A stretch of DNA of 21,237 nucleotides from Firmicutes bacterium UBA6811. GTDB taxonomy: Bacteria; Bacillota; SHA-98; UBA4971. The notes below the pieces were generated by a model that worked only from the letters and a program-made list of their open reading frames with translations, was not told the origin of the DNA and searched no databases. The stretch is from contig DKEX01000035.1 in NCBI GenBank assembly GCA_002452295.1, positions 1,311 through 22,547 on the forward strand. Direction: 5' to 3'. The translations under genes were made by a program, and so were the position numbers. Positions 15,535 through 21,237 of the stretch are shown piece by piece; position 1 is the stretch's first letter, and every line of letters starts with the position of its first letter.

Positions 15535-16593
15535 ATGGAGACGGCACTCGAGTGTATCGGTGCACGGAAGGTGTTCTACGTAAAGAAGGAAGCAAGGCCG
15601 AAGACGAAGCCCTCCGCCGAGTGGGGCGCCTCGCCCGGTGAAGGCGGCGCGAACGGAAGTGGCGGGGATGCCGCACTGCCCGGCGCCATAGCGGGCCGGC
15701 CGGCGAAGGCCGGCGCGGGCGAACACGGCAGTGCCGACATCCCCTCGAACGGCGGCGCCGGCGGCAGGGCGAACGGAAGCGCGAACGGCCCTCCAAACGG
15801 GAGGTTCCGCGGCCGCTCGGCGTTCTCCCGCGCCATGGCCACACTGTTCCCGAGGAGCGTGCCGGTGCAGGCCGTGTCGGGCGTGACGTTCAACGTGAGG
15901 CGCGGCGAGATATTCGGCATCCTCGGGCCCAACGGCTCGGGCAAGTCCACGCTCATCAGGCTCATATCCACGCTGCTCCTGCCCGACGAGGGCGAGATCA
16001 GGGTGTTCGGCCACGACGTGGTGCGCGAGAGGTTTGCCGTGCGGCGCCTCATAAACCGCGTCTCCGTGGAGGCGGCCTTCTTCAAGAAGCTGTCCGCCAT
16101 GGAGAACCTGAGCTACGCGGCGAGGCTCTACGACGTGGACATCCGCGAGGCGCGCAAGACGGCCATAAGCATCCTGAAGCGCCTGGGTCTTGGCGAAAGC
16201 AAGGTCTACGAGCCGCTCGAGGACCTGTCCCGGGGGATGCAGCAGAAGGTGGCGGTTGCGCGGGCGCTCCTCACGTCGCCGGTTCTGCTCCTCCTCGACG
16301 AGCCCACCACCGGCCTGGACCCTGTATCCAAGAGGGAGGTCCAGGACTACGTGCTCGAGGTGAGGGAGGGGCACGACACAACGGTGATCCTGACCACCCA
16401 CGACATGCAGGAGGCCGACAGGCTCTGCGATAGAGTGGCCGTCATCGACCAGGGCAGGTTCGTGGCCCTCGACACGCCGGCTCACCTCAAAGCAGACCTG
16501 GCGAGAGACGGCGAGGCGGCGACCCTGGAGGACGTGTTCTTCGCCCTCACCGGGAAGGCGCTCAAGGAGTCTCATCCAGGAGAGGGGGATTAA
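15535..16593 (+). CDS. ABC transporter ATP-binding protein with long insertion
   Basis: The protein has 352 residues and powers the ABC-2 permease encoded next. Walker A GPNGSGKST lies at about 131-139. The signature-like LSRGMQQKVAVARAL starts near 231, and Walker B LLLLDEPTTGLD near 252. A switch His lies in LTTHDMQEADRLCDRVAVI. The head is unusual: after the first strand (METALECIGARKVFYVKKE), about 70 residues rich in Gly, Ala, Asn and Pro (for example NGGAGGRANGSANGPPNG) intervene before SVPVQAVSGVTFNVRRGEIF. The frame stays open and in phase, so this is a real coding insertion, not a frameshift. The ATG at 15535 is chosen because the ABC homology begins there; the frame is open back to 15442 and the ribosome binding site is weak. 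Substrate unknown. Confidence 0.9.
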   Translation: METALECIGARKVFYVKKEARPKTKPSAEWGASPGEGGANGSGGDAALPGAIAGRPAKAGAGEHGSADIPSNGGAGGRANGSANGPPNGRFRGRSAFSRAMATLFPRSVPVQAVSGVTFNVRRGEIFGILGPNGSGKSTLIRLISTLLLPDEGEIRVFGHDVVRERFAVRRLINRVSVEAAFFKKLSAMENLSYAARLYDVDIREARKTAISILKRLGLGESKVYEPLEDLSRGMQQKVAVARALLTSPVLLLLDEPTTGLDPVSKREVQDYVLEVREGHDTTVILTTHDMQEADRLCDRVAVIDQGRFVALDTPAHLKADLARDGEAATLEDVFFALTGKALKESHPGEGD

Positions 16594-16594
16594 C

Positions 16595-17404
16595 GTGATT
16601 GAGCTGGCGAGAGAGGTGCGAAGGAGCTACGCGCTGGTCGAGCGGAACTTCAACCTCATCAAGAGATACATAGGCTGGGAGATCGTGTTCCTCGTCTACA
16701 CGGTGGTGAACACGCTCACGATAGCATTCATAGGTGTGAACCCCGCCACCGGCGGGGGCGGCGACAGGGTCCTTTACCTCGTCGTCGGGGCGCTCCTCTG
16801 GGGCTTCCTCTCGGTGCTCTTCCACGAGGTGGCCGAGTCCGTGCAGTGGGAGCGCTGGGAGGGGACCATCGAATACTCGTTCATGGCGCCCATGAAGCGC
16901 CTGTCGTACCTGGGCGGGGTGTGCCTCTTCGCGGCGACCTACGGGGCCGTGAGGACCGTCGTGGTCATGCTGGCCGTGGTGTCCCTCTTCAAGCTGGACC
17001 TCGGCAATGCGAACCTGGGGGCGGCGCTGGTGGTGCTGCTCCTCTCCAGCCTGTCATTCATCGGGGTCGGCCTGATGGCCGCGGTGCTGCCGCTCCTCTC
17101 CCCGGAGAAGGGCTCGCAGGCCGCGCACATCCTGGAGGCCGCGATCCTCCTGGTGTCGGGGGTCTATTACGATGTGAGCGTGCTGCCCGGGTGGCTCCAG
17201 CCGCTCTCGCGGCTCTCGCCGGCGACCTACACGCTGAGGGCGGCGCGGGCGGCGCTGCTTCGGAACGCCTCGCTCCGGGACATCGGAGGCGACCTCGTGC
17301 TGCTCCTTGCCATCGGGGTGGTGCTCATACCCCTGGGGCTGCGGGTCTTCAACTGGGGCGAGCTTCACGCGATGCGCACGGGCAAGCTCAAGAGGAGCGG
17401 CTGA
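16595..17404 (+). CDS. ABC-2 type transporter permease
   Basis: The membrane protein has 269 residues and about six hydrophobic segments (for example IVFLVYTVVNTLTIAFIGV, VLYLVVGALLWGFLSVLF, LGAALVVLLLSSLSFIGVGL, LVLLLAIGVVLIPLGLRVF). The layout and WEGTIEYSFMAPMKRLSYL match ABC-2 family permeases that export drugs, lipids or polysaccharides. It starts with GTG one base after the ATPase stop codon and has a GGAGAGGGGG ribosome binding site, so the two are translationally linked and form one transporter. The substrate cannot be inferred. Confidence 0.9.
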   Translation: MIELAREVRRSYALVERNFNLIKRYIGWEIVFLVYTVVNTLTIAFIGVNPATGGGGDRVLYLVVGALLWGFLSVLFHEVAESVQWERWEGTIEYSFMAPMKRLSYLGGVCLFAATYGAVRTVVVMLAVVSLFKLDLGNANLGAALVVLLLSSLSFIGVGLMAAVLPLLSPEKGSQAAHILEAAILLVSGVYYDVSVLPGWLQPLSRLSPATYTLRAARAALLRNASLRDIGGDLVLLLAIGVVLIPLGLRVFNWGELHAMRTGKLKRSG

Positions 17405-17535
17405 TGGGTCGCTCGCCGTTCAGGGGGTGTTCAGAGAGGAGTATGCACGGAAACGAAATGTTGAGATGCCGTTCAGAAATGGTTCAACTGCGCCGGTTAT
17501 GGTTGAGCCAGAGACCGGCGAAGGAGGTGCGTTGA
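17404..17535 (+). CDS. Possible small ORF overlapping the permease stop
   Basis: This 43-codon frame begins at the ATG of a TGATG overlap with the permease stop codon and ends just before the next small ORF. The product (MGRSPFRGCSERSMHGNEML...) is Arg-rich with no known motif. The only support is the overlap; a competing frame across the same bases also looks partly protein-like. Low confidence. Confidence 0.2.
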   Translation: MGRSPFRGCSERSMHGNEMLRCRSEMVQLRRLWLSQRPAKEVR

Positions 17536-17536
17536 C

Positions 17537-17731
17537 ATGTTGGACCCGCGACTTAGTGGTCTCCTGGCGCAAGGGATGGGGAAGCTGTATGCCATCTCGT
17601 GGGAGGAATCACCTGGCAGGACCAGATCGAGGAAGGTAGAGGAGGCCAAAGCCTCCGCTCGCAACACTGAACCAGGGAGGGTCCGGGCATGGTATTCATG
17701 GTTGGTAACATCAGGATCGCAATCGAAATAG
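17537..17731 (+). CDS. Small hypothetical protein, 64 residues
   Basis: The ATG at 17537 follows a near-consensus AAGGAGGT with 9 bases between, one of the best ribosome binding sites in the window. The product starts MLDPRLSGLLAQGMGKLYAI and continues hydrophilic and basic with no recognised domain. The first 30 codons look coding; the last third overlaps the following small ORF in another frame by 43 bases. That could be overlap or an old frameshift joining the two. No signal peptide or membrane segment is seen. Confidence 0.4.
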   Translation: MLDPRLSGLLAQGMGKLYAISWEESPGRTRSRKVEEAKASARNTEPGRVRAWYSWLVTSGSQSK

Positions 17732-17859
17732 AGACGAACGGAAAGAGAAGCCAGGGGTCCCGCGCCGAGCGCATCTACCGCGACGTGCTGACGGAGAGGC
17801 ACTTCGACGAGGTTCGCACCACAGCCATGAGGCGCGCGATGCTTGCCGGGCTGAGGTGA
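17689..17859 (+). CDS. Small hypothetical protein, 56 residues
   Basis: The ATG at 17689 follows GGGAGGG with 7 bases between. The product begins MVFMVGNIRIAIEIETNGKR and continues with a charged helix-like part (SRAERIYRDVLTERHFDEVR, then AMRRAMLAGLR). The composition and codon use resemble real proteins of this genome. It is unassigned. It overlaps the end of the preceding small ORF and lies about 90 bases before the rpmE promoter. Confidence 0.5.
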   Translation: MVFMVGNIRIAIEIETNGKRSQGSRAERIYRDVLTERHFDEVRTTAMRRAMLAGLR

Positions 17860-17946
17860 GCGAGGTGCTCCACGAGGTGCTCTACAAAAGGACGCCGAGG
17901 GGCGCAATCGGGGCGGCTGGGCCGGTGGGGCTCGGCCGCTCTCCCA

Positions 17947-17975
17947 TTGATGAGGCAGGTCCGTTGTGCTATAAT
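17947..17975 (+). promoter_or_regulatory. SigA-type promoter for rpmE
   Basis: TTGATG at 17947-17952 and a perfect TATAAT at 17970-17975 are separated by exactly 17 bases. Transcription would begin near 17982, leaving about 125 bases of leader before rpmE. That leader is filled by a short-period repeat. Confidence 0.8.
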
Positions 17976-17980
17976 GACGG

Positions 17981-18066
17981 CGTTGACGCGGACGCGGGGG
18001 CGGACGCAGATGCGAACGTAAACGCGGAGGCTAGGGCACAGGCGCAGGCGGAAGCACAGGCGGACC
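17981..18066 (+). repeat. Degenerate hexamer repeat in the rpmE leader
   Basis: GCGGAC, GCAGAT, GCGAAC, GCACAG, GCGCAG and GCGGAA-like units follow each other. In one frame they would encode alternating Ala with Asp, Asn, Glu or Gln. That frame continues into rpmE out of phase, so I treat it as leader sequence, not a gene. Confidence 0.55.
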
Positions 18067-18105
18067 GCCTGGGAGCTGAGGCAGGCTATCTGGGAGGTGA
18101 GCCAG

Positions 18106-18306
18106 TTGAAGAAGGGGATACATCCGGAGTACTTCATGACCACCGTGACGTGCGCGTGTGGCGAGAAGTTCGAGGTCGGCTCGACCCGCAAGGATCTCAG
18201 GGTTGAGATATGTTCCAAGTGCCACCCGATGTTCACCGGAAAGCAGAGGATAGTTGACACCGGCGGCCGGGTGGAGCGCTTCAAGAGACGGCACGGCCTG
18301 CAGTAG
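18106..18306 (+). CDS. rpmE: Ribosomal protein L31, zinc-binding type
   Basis: The 66-residue large-subunit protein reads MKKGIHPEY, then VTCACGEKFEVGST, EICSKCHPMFTGKQ and DTGGRVERFKRRH, the L31 signature. The four Cys in CAC and CSKC place it in the zinc-containing (C+) class, which often has a zinc-free paralogue under zinc limitation elsewhere in the genome. The TTG at 18106 is chosen: GGGAGGTG lies 8 bases upstream and homologues start MKKGIHP. An upstream in-frame GTG at 18097 falls within that ribosome binding site. A terminator follows the gene before tdk. Confidence 0.95.
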   Translation: MKKGIHPEYFMTTVTCACGEKFEVGSTRKDLRVEICSKCHPMFTGKQRIVDTGGRVERFKRRHGLQ

Positions 18307-18332
18307 CAGACCGAATCCAGTTGAGACGAAGG

Positions 18333-18358
18333 CAGAGCCGCCAGGTGGCTCTGTTTTT
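18333..18358 (+). terminator. Intrinsic terminator between rpmE and tdk
   Basis: CAGAGCC at 18333-18339 pairs with GGCTCTG at 18347-18353, extended by inner pairs, and is followed directly by TTTTT. It ends only 18 bases before the tdk start codon, so tdk must rely on read-through or an unseen promoter. Confidence 0.85.
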
Positions 18359-18376
18359 GTGAAGAGGGGAGACGCG

Positions 18377-18979
18377 TTGGCAAAGGCACAGGCGCCCGGG
18401 CGGGTCGGGCGGATCGAGGCCATAGTGGGTCCGATGTACAGCGGCAAGACCGAGGAGCTTATCCGGCGAGTCAGGCGGGCGAGGATCGCCGGGCTCGAGG
18501 TGCAGGTTTTCAAGCCAACCATAGACGACCGGTACAGCGCGCGCGAGGTCAGCTCCCACGCCGGCGGCAAGATCGACGCCGTCCTGGTGACAAGGGCCGT
18601 GGAGGTGTTGCGAAGCAGGGCCGGGGCCGCAGACGTGGTCGCGATAGATGAGGCCCAGTTCTTCGACGAGGCCCTGGTCAGGGTGTGTGACACGCTTGCG
18701 GCAAGCGGGGTGCGCGTCATCGTGGCCGGGCTCGACACGGATTTCCGGGGGGAGCCGTTCATACAGGTGGCCAAGATCATGGCCATCGCCGACCACGTGA
18801 CCAAGCTGGACGCGGTCTGCGAGGTGTGCGGGGCGCCCGCCACAAGGAGCCAGAGGATAATCAACGGGGTACCTGCGAGTTACGACGACCCCGTCGTGCT
18901 CGTCGGGGCGAAGGAGTCGTACCAGGCCAGGTGTCGCCGGTGCCATGAGGTGCCCGGCAAGGAGGCGCTTTTGGTTTGA
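18377..18979 (+). CDS. tdk: Thymidine kinase
   Basis: It phosphorylates thymidine to dTMP in the salvage pathway. The 200 residues match the type II enzyme. The P-loop GPMYSGKTEEL begins near residue 18. The Walker B-like VVAIDEAQFFDE carries the catalytic Glu. FRGEPF is the lasso region, and zinc ligands lie in CEVCGAPA and CRRC. The TTG at 18377 follows GGGGAG; an in-frame GTG at 18359 is unlikely because it sits at the end of the terminator T-run. Its stop codon overlaps the next start, so it is translationally coupled to the DUF1385 gene. Confidence 0.95.
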   Translation: MAKAQAPGRVGRIEAIVGPMYSGKTEELIRRVRRARIAGLEVQVFKPTIDDRYSAREVSSHAGGKIDAVLVTRAVEVLRSRAGAADVVAIDEAQFFDEALVRVCDTLAASGVRVIVAGLDTDFRGEPFIQVAKIMAIADHVTKLDAVCEVCGAPATRSQRIINGVPASYDDPVVLVGAKESYQARCRRCHEVPGKEALLV

Positions 18980-19851
18980 GCGAGGAGTTCTTCTACGGGG
19001 GCCAGGCGGTCATCGAGGGCGTGATGATGCGGGGCAGGCGAAGCATCGCCATAGCCGTCAGGCGCCCCGACAGCACGGTCGTCGTTGACAGGCAGCCCAT
19101 CGGGACGCTCACTGCGAAGTACCGCGCCCTTCGCCTCCCCTTCGTGCGAGGGGTCGTGGCGTTCGTCGAGACGCTGGTGGTGGGCATTCGGGCGCTCATG
19201 TTCTCGGCGGACCAGGCCGCGGGCGAGGGCGAGGAGGAGAAGCTGAAGCCCTGGGAGCTTACGCTTACCCTGCTCATGTCGCTCGCCGTGTTCGTGGCGC
19301 TGTTCATAGTGCTGCCGAACCTTGTCGCGGTGCTCTTGCAGAGGTGGCTCCGCGCTCCCGTGGCCGTGAACCTCGCCGAGGGCGCCTTTCGCCTCCTCAT
19401 ATTCCTTGGCTACATCGTGGCGGTGTCGAGGCTGAAGGACATCGAGCGGGTGTTCCAGTACCACGGCGCCGAGCACAAGGTCATCCACAGCTTCGAGGCG
19501 GGCGAGGACCTCGTCGTGGAGAACGCCAGGCGCCACACCACGCTCCACCCGAGGTGCGGCACGGCTTTCCTGCTCATCGTGATGGTCATCATGGTGCTCA
19601 TGTTTTCGCTGCTGGGCAGGCCCTCGCTGCTGGTGCGGATAGCCACGCGCCTTGCGCTTCTGCCGCTGGTCACCGGGGTATCATATGAGGTGATAAAGCT
19701 CGCAGGCAGGCGCAACCCGCCGAGGATCGTCGAGCTTGCCATCGCGCCGGGGCTGTGGCTCCAGAGGCTGACGACCCGCGAGCCCGACGATGCCCAGCTC
19801 GAGGTGGCCATCGCTGCGCTCAAGGATGTGCTTGATGTAGACGGCGTTTGA
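18976..19851 (+). CDS. yqhQ: DUF1385 membrane protein (YqhQ-like)
   Basis: The protein has 291 residues. The N-terminus FFYGGQAVIEGVMMRGR and the central FQYHGAEHKVIHSFEAG, then LHPRCGTAFLLIV, are family hallmarks. Hydrophobic segments occur near 95-120, 138-155 and 198-220. The molecular role is not established, but the gene stands beside rpmE and prfA in many Bacillota. The TTG start at 18976 overlaps the tdk stop codon, with AAGGAGG about 10 bases before it. Confidence 0.9.
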   Translation: MSEEFFYGGQAVIEGVMMRGRRSIAIAVRRPDSTVVVDRQPIGTLTAKYRALRLPFVRGVVAFVETLVVGIRALMFSADQAAGEGEEEKLKPWELTLTLLMSLAVFVALFIVLPNLVAVLLQRWLRAPVAVNLAEGAFRLLIFLGYIVAVSRLKDIERVFQYHGAEHKVIHSFEAGEDLVVENARRHTTLHPRCGTAFLLIVMVIMVLMFSLLGRPSLLVRIATRLALLPLVTGVSYEVIKLAGRRNPPRIVELAIAPGLWLQRLTTREPDDAQLEVAIAALKDVLDVDGV

Positions 19852-19915
19852 AGGCGAAGTCTTGATTGAGTTGAAAGCAGAATGCCAGCATGTGATGCCA
19901 ATACGTCGAACTTGC

Positions 19916-19951
19916 GGAGGCTGGAGAGTTGCCTCCCCTGAGGGGGGTGAG
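19916..19951 (+). promoter_or_regulatory. Overlapping hairpins at the prfA ribosome binding site
   Basis: GGAGGC (19916-19921) pairs with GCCTCC (19931-19936). Alternatively CTCCCC (19933-19938) pairs with the G-run (19942-19947) that forms the prfA ribosome binding site. The two pairings share bases and cannot coexist. Confidence 0.4.
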
Positions 19952-19955
19952 ATAG

Positions 19956-21023
19956 ATGCTGGACAGGCTTGACGCGCTCGAGCGGCGCTACGAGGACCTC
20001 GAGGCGATGCTTGCCGACCCGGAGGTCGTGCGAGACCAGGAAAGGTTCCAGAGGTCGGCGAAGGCTCACTCGAGCCTCGAGGATATCGTCGTGAAATACA
20101 GGCAGTACAAGAAGACCCGCGCGGAGATCAGGGAAGCCAGGGAGATGCTGGGCCCTGGCGCCGACCAGGAGATGGCCGATTTCCTCCAGTCGGAACTCGA
20201 GAGGCTCAAGGGCGAGGAGGCGCGCCTCGAGCGGGATCTCAAGATCCTTCTGCTTCCCACGGATCCCAATGATGGGAAGGACGTCATCATGGAGATCAGG
20301 GCGGGGACAGGCGGTGAGGAGGCCGCGCTTTTCGCTGCGGATCTCTTCAGGATGTACTCGAGGTACGCCGAGGCGCACGGCTGGCAGGTGGAGATCATGA
20401 GTTCGAGCCCGACCGACATCGGCGGGTTCAAAGAGGCGATCCTTTCCGTCCAGGGGCGCGGCGCGTATAGCAGGCTCAAATACGAAAGCGGCGTGCACAG
20501 GGTTCAACGCGTCCCTACCACGGAGGCTGGCGGGCGCATCCACACGTCCACTGCCACTGTGGCCGTCCTTCCGGAAGCGGAGGAAGTCGAGGTGGAGATA
20601 AGGCCTGAGGATCTCAGGATAGACGTATACCGGTCGACCGGGCACGGCGGGCAAAGCGTCAACACCACGGACTCGGCTGTGAGGATAACCCACCTCCCGA
20701 CGGGGATGGTGGTCACCTGCCAGGACGAGAAATCGCAGCTCAAGAACAAGGAGAAAGCCCTTCGCGTGCTGCGCGCCCGGCTTCTCGACAAGTTCCAGAG
20801 TGAGCAGAAAGCCGAGGTCGATGAGGCAAGGCGCATGCAGGTCGGCACAGGCGAGCGGAGCGAGCGGATTCGAACTTATAATTTCCCGCAAAACCGGGTG
20901 ACGGACCACAGGATAGGCCTCACCCTCTACAAGCTCGGCCAGGTACTCGAGGGAGACCTCGACGAGATCATCACTGCCCTCATCACCGTCGATCAGAGCG
21001 AGAGGCTGAAGAAAATTGGCTGA
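19956..21023 (+). CDS. prfA: Peptide chain release factor 1
   Basis: It reads UAA and UAG stop codons and triggers release of the finished protein. The 355 residues are full length. A helical N-terminal domain precedes the conserved MEIRAGTGGEEAALFAADLF. The GGQ motif (STGHGGQSVNTTDSAVR) is at residues 231-233, and the codon-recognising region includes HRVQRVPTTEAGGRIHTS. The ATG follows GGGGGGTGAG. The gene overlaps the start of prmC, whose product methylates the Gln of GGQ, a classic pairing. Confidence 0.98.
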   Translation: MLDRLDALERRYEDLEAMLADPEVVRDQERFQRSAKAHSSLEDIVVKYRQYKKTRAEIREAREMLGPGADQEMADFLQSELERLKGEEARLERDLKILLLPTDPNDGKDVIMEIRAGTGGEEAALFAADLFRMYSRYAEAHGWQVEIMSSSPTDIGGFKEAILSVQGRGAYSRLKYESGVHRVQRVPTTEAGGRIHTSTATVAVLPEAEEVEVEIRPEDLRIDVYRSTGHGGQSVNTTDSAVRITHLPTGMVVTCQDEKSQLKNKEKALRVLRARLLDKFQSEQKAEVDEARRMQVGTGERSERIRTYNFPQNRVTDHRIGLTLYKLGQVLEGDLDEIITALITVDQSERLKKIG

Positions 21024-21237
21024 GCCTGTCTGCGTGGGAATGTTCACGGTGCGCGAGGCGCTGCGGGTGGCCACGGCGCGCCTGCGCGAGGCCGAGATCC
21101 CCACGGCGCGGCTGGACGCGGAGGTGCTGCTGGCTCACGTCCTCGGGACGCGGCGCGAATACCTGTACGCTCACCCCGAGCGCCGGCTCAAACCGGATGA
21201 ATACGCATCATACCAGGCAGCCCTGGAGCGGCGGCTC
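21016..21237 (+). CDS. prmC: Release-factor glutamine methyltransferase, N-terminal part
   Basis: The frame runs off the end of the window with 74 codons present. The visible part is the helical N-terminal domain that recognises release factors: FTVREALRVATARLREAEIP, then ARLDAEVLLAHVLG. The catalytic NPPY region lies beyond the window. The start is uncertain: TTG at 21016 overlaps the end of prfA, while GTG at 21034 or ATG at 21040 lack good ribosome binding sites. The position directly after prfA is typical. Confidence 0.85.
   Translation, partial: MAEPVCVGMFTVREALRVATARLREAEIPTARLDAEVLLAHVLGTRREYLYAHPERRLKPDEYASYQAALERRL

Noticed and set aside
15163..16575. Long minus-strand open frame of 470 codons opposite the ABC ATPase
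   Set aside because: The plus strand carries intact Walker motifs across the same bases, and the minus-strand product has shadow-like composition.
17856..18206. 116-codon frame starting in a GTGA overlap and running through the hexamer repeat
   Set aside because: It contains the rpmE promoter, overlaps rpmE by 100 bases in another frame and has no good ribosome binding site. The alternating Ala pattern follows from the repeat.
19410..21104. Minus-strand open frame of 564 codons opposite prfA
   Set aside because: prfA and the DUF1385 gene are unmistakable on the plus strand; this frame is a shadow.
1..21237. CRISPR arrays, tRNA or rRNA genes, phage genes
   Set aside because: No regularly spaced repeats, tRNA-like cloverleaf or rRNA sequence was seen, and no phage-type protein was recognised.

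Overview
This window looks like chromosome from a high-GC Bacillota (Firmicutes, Clostridia-like). The evidence is the gene order rpmE - tdk - DUF1385 (yqhQ) - prfA - prmC, an FMN-riboswitch-controlled ribD-ribE-ribBA-ribH operon, strong GGAGG ribosome binding sites with frequent GTG/TTG starts, and SigA-type promoters with 17-bp spacers. Genus cannot be named from sequence alone.

Layout. Positions 113-2287 encode two exported proteins: a FlgT-like protein, and a CsgG-family protein with a FlgT_C-like tail. A 345-bp gap with two hairpins and a clear promoter leads to guaB (IMP dehydrogenase, 2633-4111). A secreted DUF4384-PEGA protein follows (4271-5098). Then come asnS (5299-6591), a secreted TPR/Ig/FN3-like protein (6602-8245) and a COG2509-type FAD dehydrogenase (8324-9733). 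The minus strand from about 13945 down to 9947 is a complete riboflavin operon with its FMN riboswitch, attenuator and final terminator. It looks less GC-rich than its flanks. Just upstream of it lies a decayed plus-strand gene, probably a transposase (14197-14851).

From 15141 a promoter drives a 38-codon ORF with a signal-peptide-like sequence, followed by a terminator (15378-15410). The 5' arm of that terminator can pair instead with the end of the ORF. Directly after it lie an ABC ATPase with a long low-complexity insertion and its ABC-2 permease (15535-17404). Up to three unassigned small ORFs follow (17404-17859). The window ends with rpmE, tdk, yqhQ, prfA and the start of prmC.

How the genes fit together. 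Most are housekeeping: GTP synthesis, tRNA charging, flavin synthesis, ribosome assembly, and translation termination with release-factor methylation. Mixed among them are four exported proteins with envelope-type domains. The most interesting candidate regulatory system is the leader ORF with competing terminator and antiterminator in front of the ABC transporter. Other points worth checking are short-period repeat tracts near gene starts, the split FlgT-like gene pair, and the small-ORF cluster before rpmE.
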